NCBI GenBank assembly: GCA_910589095.1
Contig: CAJUSN010000114.1
Location: 1 to 8,185, forward strand
Direction of reading: 5' to 3'
From: an uncultured Muribaculaceae bacterium
GTDB lineage: Bacteria; Bacteroidota; Bacteroidia; Bacteroidales; Muribaculaceae
DNA: 8,185 bases
Below are positions 1-5,296 of the stretch, piece after piece; position 1 is the stretch's first letter, and every line of letters starts with the position of its first letter. The translations under genes were made by a program, and so were the position numbers. The notes beneath the pieces are model-generated. The model searched no databases and was not told the DNA's origin. It saw only the letters and a program-made list of their open reading frames with translations.

Positions 1-239
1 ATTTCAGTTAAATAACCCTTGTTTACGGCTTGTTTGATTGCGGCGTCGAGTCCGTTCTTGTTGATGGTGCGCAAGCCGTTGGCTGAAATAGTCAGCGTGA
101 TCCACATGTCCTGTTCAACCCAGTAGAATTTCTTGTTGAAGAGGTTCACGTTGAATTTGCGCTTCGTACGGCGCTTGGAGTGGCTCACGTTGTTGCCCAC
201 CATAGCTTTCTTGCCTGTAATTTGACAAATCTTTGACAT
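1..239 (-). CDS. rpmB: 50S ribosomal protein L28 (3' end cut off by window edge)
   Basis: Read on the reverse strand from the ATG at 239, the protein begins MSKICQITGKKAMVGNNVSH and continues with the KRRTKRKF basic segment, NLFNKKFYWVEQD and the L-R-T-I-N-K-N-G-L-D-A-A segment. This is the standard L28 sequence of Bacteroidetes. 79 complete codons are visible; as I recall the family, these proteins run to about 86 residues, so only a few C-terminal residues should be missing. L28 is a small protein of the large ribosomal subunit. In Bacteroidales rpmB is commonly followed by rpmG (L33), which would lie beyond the left edge. The start is fixed by homology. No Shine-Dalgarno sequence precedes it, which is normal in this phylum. 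A structured leader and a phylum-type promoter lie upstream. Confidence 0.97.
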   Translation of the reverse strand, partial: MSKICQITGKKAMVGNNVSHSKRRTKRKFNVNLFNKKFYWVEQDMWITLTISANGLRTINKNGLDAAIKQAVNKGYLTE

Positions 240-295
240 GGCTGTTGTGTTACTTAGCTCTATTAAACTTTTTATTACTTCTTGTTCAGACTTGC

Positions 296-370
296 TTTGT
301 GGCCGCCATCTCAGTCTCATATCACTGCTAAGCGCATCTTTTTTAACAGCTTTACAGGATGAGCCACAAA
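296..370 (-). promoter_or_regulatory. Candidate structured rpmB leader RNA (possible r-protein autoregulatory element)
   Basis: In reverse-strand RNA, an outer helix pairs UUUGUGGC (370-363) with GCCACAAA (303-296), 8 perfect pairs. After a small internal loop (U362 against GCG 306-304) it continues as CAUC (361-358) with GAUG (310-307). Inside sits a hairpin: CUGU (357-354) with GCAG (328-325), an A-A mismatch, then AAGC (352-349) with GCUU (333-330), closing a 15-base loop. A 14-base single strand (324-311) joins hairpin and outer helix. The fold lies between the predicted promoter and the start codon, as in known r-protein leaders. L28 or another ligand is inference only. I found the pairings by eye; no covariation was tested. 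Confidence 0.5.
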
Positions 371-378
371 ACAGAGTG

Positions 379-410
379 CAAAGTAACAACTTTTTCGCGA
401 ATCACGCAAA
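379..410 (-). promoter_or_regulatory. Predicted rpmB promoter, Bacteroidetes type
   Basis: On the reverse strand there is TTTG (410-407) as the -33 element, a 20-base spacer, and TTACTTTG (386-379) as the -7 element. This is one mismatch from the Bacteroidetes consensus TAnnTTTG. Transcription would start near 373, giving a leader of about 130 bases that contains the whole predicted RNA fold. Confidence 0.6.
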
Positions 411-490
411 TTTCCGCGCTTTTTTTTGTTCCACACCACTGAATTTCCGTCTTTTGGGCCTTTGAGAGTGTGTCAGTCGCATTCGGTGCA

Positions 491-589
491 AGTTCCAATA
501 TGACGCTTAGTCACTCTTTAAATACTTACCCACTCTTTAAATATAAATATAGGTAGGTGGTTAAATATAGGTAGGTGAGAGTTGGAACT
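491..589. repeat. Inverted repeat AGTTCCAA/TTGGAACT enclosing AT-rich tandem repeats
   Basis: Perfect 8-base arms lie at 491-498 and 582-589. Between them, CACTCTTTAAATA occurs twice (512-524 and 531-543, period 19) and AAATATAGGTAGGTG occurs twice (545-559 and 563-577, period 18). The left pair and the right pair are loosely complementary (TTACC/CACTC against GGTAGGTGAG), so the whole block is an imperfect dyad. No target-site duplication flanks it and no transposase is present. It could be a remnant of a small mobile element, a terminator-like or barrier structure, or a protein-binding region upstream of the ATPase promoter. Confidence 0.55.
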
Positions 590-618
590 GCCATGATGTG
601 TTGTTTCCTCGCTGATTC

Positions 619-729
619 TTGAAAAAGCGGCAAGAAATAGGGTTTTAGCCTTGAAAAAACGGCAAAAACATTCTAATTCCTTTTGAAAAAACGGCAAAAA
701 GTATTATTTTTGCCTTGAAAAAACGGCCT
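619..729. repeat. Four 15-base repeats at an exact 32-base period upstream of the ATPase
   Basis: Units begin at 619, 651, 683 and 715. The consensus is TTGAAAAAACGGCAA; unit 1 has G for the last A of the run, and unit 4 ends CT instead of AA. The spacers are 17 bases and mostly unlike each other, although the bases before units 2 and 4 both end in GCC, which makes a small GCC-N10-GGC dyad. A period of 32 bases is about three helical turns, so all units face the same side of the DNA. Unit 3 overlaps the predicted -33 element and unit 4 covers the predicted transcription start. This suggests a cooperative operator controlling the ATPase gene, possibly by autoregulation. Confidence 0.75.
682..712 (+). 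promoter_or_regulatory. Predicted promoter of the AAA ATPase gene
   Basis: TTTG at 682-685, a 19-base spacer and TATTTTTG at 705-712 match the Bacteroidetes -33/-7 pattern (TTTG, then TAnnTTTG). Transcription would start near 718, inside repeat unit 4, leaving a 5' leader of about 60 bases. The interlocking of promoter elements with the 32-base repeats is the main reason to read the repeats as operators. Confidence 0.55.
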
Positions 730-778
730 AATACATCATTGATTGCAGTTAAATAATAGACAATCTCCAAATTGTGTA

Positions 779-2131
779 ATGACTATGCTATATCGCAAAT
801 TAACTGAGTATATAAAGACCTTTTACAGGGACTCTAAGAATGCTCTCCTGCTTACCGGTGCGCGTCAGACCGGAAAAACATATTCGGCCCGTGAGTATGG
901 GAAGTGTTACAAGAACTTTGTGGAGCTCAACTTTATAGAACATCCTGAGTTGACGAGAGTTTTTGAAAATGTTACCACTGCCGAGGATATTTTGTTACGA
1001 CTTTCAGCAGTGACTGATATTCCGCTTGTTGAGGGTGATACTCTTATTTTCTTTGATGAAGTTCAAAAATGTGACAATCTGGTCACCGCAATTAAGTTCC
1101 TTGTGGAAGATGGTCGGTATCGTTATATCTTAAGTGGTTCGCTTCTTGGTGTAGAGCTTAAGGATCTTAGGTCGCAACCGGTGGGATATATGGGAGTAAA
1201 AGAGGTCTTTCCACTGGATTTTGAGGAGTTTATAATAAACGTAGGAGTTTCTGATTCTGTACGGAGTCACCTTCGGAAGTGCTGGGAGCAACGTGAAAGC
1301 GTCGATCCGATAGTGCACGACAAGTTTATGCAACTGTTCCGGCTCTATTTAGTTGTTGGGGGTATGCCTGCTGCGGTAGCGGAATATATAACATCAAACA
1401 ACGTTAACCGAGTAATGCAGGTGCAGCAGGACATTGTTACCCTTTACAGAATGGATATTTCTCAGTATGCGCAACGGGATAAACTTAAAATCAAGGAGAT
1501 TTTTGATCTGATTCCATCGGAACTTGATGCAAAGAACAAGAGGTTTATTCTAAAGAATCTGAATGAACATGCCAAATATGATCGTTACCAAGATAGCTTT
1601 TTGTGGTTGAAGGATGCCGGTGTGGTAATACCGGTTTATAATGTTAATGAGCCGAAAGTGCCATTGAAGTTATCGGAGACTCGAAATCTGTTCAAGCTCT
1701 TCAGTAATGACGTTGGTCTGCTTGCTGCTCAATATGCTGATGGCATACAACTTAAAATTCTAACCGGTGATTCATCTCTGAATATTGGCGCTGTGTATGA
1801 GAATGCTGTGGCTCAAGAATTGTTTGCGCATGGTTTTGCTCCATATTATTATAACAACAAGTGTAGGGGAGAGGTTGATTTTCTTGTAGCTGAGGGTGAT
1901 AAGGTGAACCCGATAGAGGTGAGGTCGGGAGAAGATTATAAAAAGCATGCTGCTTTACTTAATCTTCTCGCTGACTATCCGGAGTATGTGTCGGATGCGC
2001 TCGTTTTGTGCAATGGCAACATGGAGAGGTCGGGAGAGTTAACTTACGCCCCTATATACATGATTATGTTCATTCACCCCACCAAAGCCAATATTGGCGT
2101 GTATAGGGTTGATCTTTCCGGTCTTGTGTGA
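779..2131 (+). CDS. AAA (AAA_14) ATPase with DUF4143 / PD-(D/E)XK-like C-terminus
   Basis: The protein is 450 residues long from the ATG at 779. The ATG at 785 (MLYRKLTEYI) is equally plausible, and a TTG at 743 would only add a non-conserved extension. Walker A is GARQTGKT at about 27-34, Walker B LIFFDE at 89-94, and a sensor-1-like YILSGS at 116-121. The middle has the GGMPAAVAEYI signature of the family (195-205), followed by the helical DUF4143 region. Near the C-terminus, GEVDFLV (364-370) and PIEVRSG (378-384) match the pattern of a PD-(D/E)XK nuclease-like fold, with Arg where Lys is usual. These stand-alone ATPases are abundant and patchily distributed in Bacteroidetes. Their cellular role is poorly known; I do not assign one. 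The gene is monocistronic, preceded by the repeat array, and appears more AT-rich than the B12 genes, which suggests acquisition. Confidence 0.9.
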   Translation: MTMLYRKLTEYIKTFYRDSKNALLLTGARQTGKTYSAREYGKCYKNFVELNFIEHPELTRVFENVTTAEDILLRLSAVTDIPLVEGDTLIFFDEVQKCDNLVTAIKFLVEDGRYRYILSGSLLGVELKDLRSQPVGYMGVKEVFPLDFEEFIINVGVSDSVRSHLRKCWEQRESVDPIVHDKFMQLFRLYLVVGGMPAAVAEYITSNNVNRVMQVQQDIVTLYRMDISQYAQRDKLKIKEIFDLIPSELDAKNKRFILKNLNEHAKYDRYQDSFLWLKDAGVVIPVYNVNEPKVPLKLSETRNLFKLFSNDVGLLAAQYADGIQLKILTGDSSLNIGAVYENAVAQELFAHGFAPYYYNNKCRGEVDFLVAEGDKVNPIEVRSGEDYKKHAALLNLLADYPEYVSDALVLCNGNMERSGELTYAPIYMIMFIHPTKANIGVYRVDLSGLV

Positions 2132-2482
2132 TGTTTGTTCGCATTGGTTCTTTTGAATATCACGCAAGAATGGAATATGCGCAGGCTTGAGTGGGTGTCT
2201 GTTGGCTTTTGTGAACTGCATGCTCAAACTTGTCCCATGAGGTACTGACTTCGGGTGCGAATGCGATGAAAGCATGTTGAGGAGCAACGTCGTGCCAAAC
2301 GCGGGTGCGTTGTCTGTCTATGGAAGAGAAGTGGAGTGTCCTCAGGGCATAGTTTTGTTGGGGGCCAATTCTATAGACCCTCAATATTACGGGCTATGCA
2401 CCAAGTCAAGGCTTGTTAAACAGCTATATAGCCTAAACCGGGACTTAGCAAATATGCAGTAGGAGAGGGGGAACTAGGTCGC
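2132..2482. other. Gene-free convergent region of about 350 bases
   Basis: This lies between the convergent ends of the ATPase and the reverse-strand operon. Short frames are open on both strands (for example 2274-2462 forward and 2160-2384 reverse), but none has a signal peptide, recognisable motif or support from neighbours. A weak hairpin is possible between GGCTAT (2392-2397) and ATAGCC (2428-2433). I see no clear hairpin with a T-run that would serve as a bidirectional terminator. It may be non-coding or a decayed gene. Confidence 0.5.
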
Positions 2483-2890
2483 CTATTGACGGATAAGGAA
2501 TTTCTTGGAGGTGTTATCGGGGAAAGTTATCACAATCTCAACATCGCAACCAAAAGCGTTGAGTACTTCCTGGAATTCTTTTCCGAGCATAGCTTTGAAT
2601 GATTCCGATGTCATGTTGTTGAACTCAGTTTTGGCGGCGGATAATGATGTTCCCATTTGATCGGGATTGATTGTGAAGGTCCATATCATTACGGTGCCGC
2701 TTTGGTTCAGGGTACATTTGGTCCATACCATACCTGTTGCTACTTCCATTGGGAGCTGTCGGCTCATTTCGGCCACGGCGTGTTTGCGTATCTCTGGAGT
2801 GAATTGGGCGGAGGCGCTTGATGAGTACATGGCTACAATAGCGGCTATTGCCACCGTGAGGATGCGGAGATGCTTTACAAGATTGTTCAT
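2483..2890 (-). CDS. Secreted periplasmic protein of unknown function (135 aa)
   Basis: I place the start at the ATG at 2890, because the protein then begins with a classic signal peptide: MNNLVKHLRI, a hydrophobic stretch (ILTVAIAAIVAMY) and a signal peptidase I site SSASAQ. An upstream in-frame extension to 3040 would overlap the preceding gene and bury the signal peptide, so I reject it. The mature part is about 106 residues and begins QFTPEIRKHAVAEMSRQLPM. It has two cysteines that could pair (in VWTKC and FGCDV) and ends in a beta-rich segment. It resembles, in general shape only, small Bacteroidetes exported proteins of unknown function. It follows the small lipoprotein gene after 76 bases and probably shares its transcript. 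No function is assigned. Confidence 0.75.
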   Translation of the reverse strand: MNNLVKHLRILTVAIAAIVAMYSSSASAQFTPEIRKHAVAEMSRQLPMEVATGMVWTKCTLNQSGTVMIWTFTINPDQMGTSLSAAKTEFNNMTSESFKAMLGKEFQEVLNAFGCDVEIVITFPDNTSKKFLIRQ

Positions 2891-2966
2891 ATCGACGAGA
2901 TTTGAGGTGTTAAAAAAAGAGGTGTTGATAAATGAGAAAAGGTGTGTCTTACACTGTGTTATTATG

Positions 2967-3407
2967 TTATTGTATCTTTGTTTTGACAATGTCGCCGAGA
3001 GTCTCAGCCTGGTCAATGGCAGGGTAGATCGCGCTCTCAAGGATGCTTGCGGCCATTTCCTGAACCCCGTCGGTGGGTTGTTGTGAAATCTCCAGGCTTT
3101 TCTTCAATGTAATTTCCATGTAGCGTTTCATGGCGTCGCGCAGGAGCTGCTTGTCGTCGGAGGTCAGGCGGTAGTCGGCGTGCGATTCCATTATTTTCTT
3201 CTCCTGCTCGGGCCATTTGCTCATCCAGACGGCGATTATTTTGGTGGCCTCTTCATCGCTGTTGGTATTGGACAATTCAGTTGTGGCTGTATTTAGAATT
3301 TCAACATATTCCTCGACGGGCGATCCACTTTTGGAGCAAGAAACGAAGGGCAATGAGAGGAGGAGCGCGCAGGCAATCAATGTGAGGCGAATGGTTTTCA
3401 TATTCAT
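2967..3407 (-). CDS. Small helical lipoprotein of unknown function (146 aa)
   Basis: The start chosen is the ATG at 3407; the ATG two codons later (3401, MKTIRLTLIA) is equally possible. A further upstream ATG at 3434 lies inside the predicted -7 element, so it cannot be used. The N-terminus is a lipoprotein signal peptide, with TIRLTLIACALLLSLPFVSC ending in the lipidated Cys. The mature part is charged and strongly helical (for example EEATKIIAVWMSKWPEQEKK, then KQLLRDAMKRYMEITLKKSL), with no enzyme motif that I recognise. It is the first gene of a likely two-gene operon with the secreted protein downstream. It is divergent from the PKD lipoprotein and shares a very short promoter region with it. 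I do not recognise the family. Confidence 0.75.
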   Translation of the reverse strand: MNMKTIRLTLIACALLLSLPFVSCSKSGSPVEEYVEILNTATTELSNTNSDEEATKIIAVWMSKWPEQEKKIMESHADYRLTSDDKQLLRDAMKRYMEITLKKSLEISQQPTDGVQEMAASILESAIYPAIDQAETLGDIVKTKIQ

Positions 3408-3431
3408 CTTTTTGAATAGGTAGGTAAAATG

Positions 3432-3462
3432 CAAAGATAATTCGGAAATTGGAATTATCCAA
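3432..3462 (-). promoter_or_regulatory. Predicted promoter of the lipoprotein operon
   Basis: On the reverse strand TTGG at 3462-3459 (TTG core 3462-3460) serves as the -33 element. A 20-base spacer separates it from TATCTTTG (3439-3432), a full match to TAnnTTTG. Transcription would start near 3426, leaving a leader of about 20 bases before the ATG at 3407. Confidence 0.6.
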
Positions 3463-3480
3463 TATTTTATTCGGAAATTG
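3440..3480. repeat. Perfect 12-base direct repeat ATTCGGAAATTG in a divergent promoter
   Basis: The copies are at 3440-3451 and 3469-3480, with a period of 29 bases. The first directly abuts the reverse-strand -7 box (3432-3439), and the second ends two bases before the forward -7 box (3483-3490). Between and overlapping them is a small dyad TTGGA-ATTA-TCCAA (3449-3462). The placement suggests a binding site for a regulator that could control both divergent transcripts. Confidence 0.6.
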
Positions 3481-3482
3481 AC

Positions 3483-3490
3483 TAACTTTG
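3483..3490 (+). promoter_or_regulatory. Predicted -7 element (TAACTTTG) of the PKD lipoprotein gene
   Basis: TAACTTTG matches the Bacteroidetes -7 consensus TAnnTTTG exactly, but no good TTG lies 18-21 bases upstream, so the -33 element is weak or absent. The box ends only 8 bases before the ATG at 3499, so the transcript would be leaderless or nearly so. A weak -33 element would fit a promoter that needs an activator, perhaps acting through the adjacent direct repeats. Confidence 0.5.
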
Positions 3491-3498
3491 CAACCGTT

Positions 3499-5241
3499 AT
3501 GAACAGACTACTTTATTTTCTGTGCATCCTTAGCTGTGCAATAACTTTGAGTGGATGCAATTCAGATAATGACCTGGTGCAGGGCCACAGACCTACAATT
3601 GAGTTCGATTCACCCGACGGTGTGTACACGGTCAGGGTGGGGCACGATGTGCGTATTGACCCTATTATCGGCAACGGCGAAAATGCTTCCTTCCGCTGGA
3701 CTTCGGGTGATGGAGAGGTGATTGGAAGTTCACGTGCGCTTGTCATAAACTGCCCGCGTCTTGGAAGTTTCTATGTGATGCTCACAGTGACAACGCCGGC
3801 AGGTTCGGCCTCAGCAGAGGCAAGAATCGATGTGTTGGAGCAAGCTCCCCCGGTGATAGATCTTTCACTCCCGCCTGATGGGATTTACCTCCTTCCGGGG
3901 CAGCAGTATGAATTATCGCCGCGAGTGCAGAATGCCGATGCGGGCGACCTTACGCTGGAATGGAAGGTTGACGGCCGGTCGGTAAGTAGTGAAGCTGTAT
4001 ATACATTTTCGAGTGACGTCACCGGCACATATCATGTTTCGCTTTCGGCCCGCAATGAAGATGGTGATGATGAGGTGGAGTTTGATGTAAGTGTGGTTGA
4101 TGAGCTTCCGCGTTCACTGAAATTCAGGGGGCCATCCATGCTGCAGACTTCAACCATACGCTACACTTTTGCTGGCCGAGGTGTGGTGCTTGCCCCGGAA
4201 TTGGTAAACATCCCGGTTGATGCCGATTTCTATTGGAGTGTCAATGGTGATGCTGTGGACTGTTCGTCGGACATATATTTGTTCACGCCAGAGAAGCCGG
4301 GAAGCTACATTGTGAAAGTTCAGGCTGAAGGCGTCGCCGCTGAGGTGGAAGTGGTGTGTGTTGAGGCCTCCGAGTCCGAACGGCGCCGAGGGGCAACTGC
4401 TTCGTCGTCGGCTTATGTTAATAAAGTATGGGAGTATGTTCCCGGGCCGGGGCAATTCATTGGCGATGATTCGTCGGTAGGGGGAATGCCCACTGATATT
4501 ACTACTCATGAGCAGGCATGCCGCTGGGCTGAGACTCGCATGAAGTCGCGGTTGTTCGTGTCGCTGGGCGCTTGTTGCGGGTATATGATAGCAGGGTTTG
4601 ACCATAGTGTATCGGCAGCATCCATGGCCGAACTGGCCATTTACGGCAATGCGTTTGACTCGTCAAATGAGCCTGGAGTGGTGTGGGTGATGCAGGATGT
4701 CAACGGTAATGGAATTCCCGATGATGAGTGGTATGAACTCCGTGGCAGTGCCTACGATGATCCTCTTACCATCAAGAGGTATGCCGTCACATATTATCGT
4801 CCGGCAGGAACTCGAATGGATGTAGAGTGGACCGACAATCAGGGCTCCCGCGGACTGGTCGATTACATCCCGTCGGCCCACACGCAGCCTTCCTATTATC
4901 CTGCGTGGCTAACATCCGGGACGTATACTCTCTATGGAACCCGTCTGCCTGCCAACGGTGTGTTCAACAGTGTGACCGGACAGTGGACTACACCCGCACT
5001 TGCTTGGGGCTACGCTGACAATATGGGCTCCGATTTGCTTCATGCCGGCATTGACAGTGACGGAGTGCCGGGGCAAAGCGTAGGTCTGAGTATCTCTAAC
5101 GCTGTGATGGCCGATGGAACTGCGGTGAAGTTACAATATGTTGACTTTGTTATGGTACAGAGCGGGACTATGCAGCAGCTTGGGCGATTGGGGGAAAGCT
5201 CCACTGAGGTGTGCTCCATCGCGGACAGATCCATGCTGTAA
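3499..5241 (+). CDS. Surface lipoprotein with three PKD/Ig-like domains and a conserved C-terminal domain
   Basis: The protein is 580 residues from the ATG at 3499. An in-frame ATG at 3478 is rejected because it would lie upstream of the -7 box and add MTNFATV before the signal peptide. MNRLLYFLCILSCAITLSGC is a lipoprotein signal peptide with lipidated Cys20, and the following NSDNDL is acidic, as in surface-exported Bacteroidetes lipoproteins. Three beta-rich PKD-like repeats follow, at about 32-113, 117-200 and 207-287; each opens with a proline-rich start and ends in a Y-x-V type strand. The C-terminal domain (about 307-580) has VWEYVPGPGQFIG, a GYMIAGFDHSV motif, and an acidic loop DVNGNGIPDDEW (about 400-411) that looks Ca2+-binding. 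As I recall, proteins with this C-terminal domain occur next to BtuG-like propellers and TonB receptors in Bacteroides. A role in cobamide or other ligand capture at the cell surface is therefore plausible but unproven. Confidence 0.85.
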   Translation: MNRLLYFLCILSCAITLSGCNSDNDLVQGHRPTIEFDSPDGVYTVRVGHDVRIDPIIGNGENASFRWTSGDGEVIGSSRALVINCPRLGSFYVMLTVTTPAGSASAEARIDVLEQAPPVIDLSLPPDGIYLLPGQQYELSPRVQNADAGDLTLEWKVDGRSVSSEAVYTFSSDVTGTYHVSLSARNEDGDDEVEFDVSVVDELPRSLKFRGPSMLQTSTIRYTFAGRGVVLAPELVNIPVDADFYWSVNGDAVDCSSDIYLFTPEKPGSYIVKVQAEGVAAEVEVVCVEASESERRRGATASSSAYVNKVWEYVPGPGQFIGDDSSVGGMPTDITTHEQACRWAETRMKSRLFVSLGACCGYMIAGFDHSVSAASMAELAIYGNAFDSSNEPGVVWVMQDVNGNGIPDDEWYELRGSAYDDPLTIKRYAVTYYRPAGTRMDVEWTDNQGSRGLVDYIPSAHTQPSYYPAWLTSGTYTLYGTRLPANGVFNSVTGQWTTPALAWGYADNMGSDLLHAGIDSDGVPGQSVGLSISNAVMADGTAVKLQYVDFVMVQSGTMQQLGRLGESSTEVCSIADRSML

Positions 5242-5265
5242 GGTTTGATTAATATTTTTTAACGA

Positions 5266-5294
5266 TTGGATGTGGTGAAATTCCACTAACTTTG
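5266..5294 (+). promoter_or_regulatory. Predicted promoter of the B12 uptake operon
   Basis: TTG at 5266-5268, an 18-base spacer and TAACTTTG at 5287-5294 form a good Bacteroidetes promoter. It starts just 25 bases after the stop of the PKD lipoprotein and places the transcription start at about 5297-5301, right at the 5' edge of the riboswitch. The downstream btu genes therefore have their own promoter, although read-through from the lipoprotein gene is also possible because no terminator is evident between them. Confidence 0.65.
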
Positions 5295-5296
5295 TG

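Larger units (their letters stand above)
240..742. other. Divergent intergenic region between rpmB and the AAA ATPase
   Basis: This stretch of about 500 bases has no convincing gene. A short forward frame at 238-465 starts inside the rpmB start region and has no family resemblance, so I treat it as chance. The region holds, from left to right, the rpmB leader and promoter (reverse strand, to about 410), an AT-rich dyad with internal tandem repeats (491-589), and the 32-base-period repeat array with the ATPase promoter (619-729). Each is listed separately. Confidence 0.7.

Noticed and set aside
238..465. Short forward frame overlapping the rpmB start (75 aa)
   Set aside because: It begins at the rpmB start region on the opposite strand, runs through the rpmB leader and promoter, and has no recognisable motif.
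619..729. CRISPR-like array
   Set aside because: Repeats are only about 15 bases with 17-base spacers, there are four units, and no cas genes are near. Overlap with promoter elements fits an operator array better.
743..778. TTG start at 743 for the ATPase
   Set aside because: The added 12 residues are not family-like, and ATG codons at 779 and 785 give the usual N-terminus for this family.
2274..2462. 62-codon forward frame in the convergent gap
   Set aside because: It has no promoter, no family resemblance I can defend, and competing open frames on the other strand.
2891..3040. N-terminal extension of the secreted protein to an ATG at 3040
   Set aside because: It would overlap the upstream lipoprotein gene by about 74 bases and place an Arg/Leu-rich extension before a perfect signal peptide that begins at 2890.
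4150..4605. 151-codon reverse-strand frame inside the PKD lipoprotein
   Set aside because: It is a shadow of a well-supported forward gene with domain structure; it has no signal, motif or promoter of its own.
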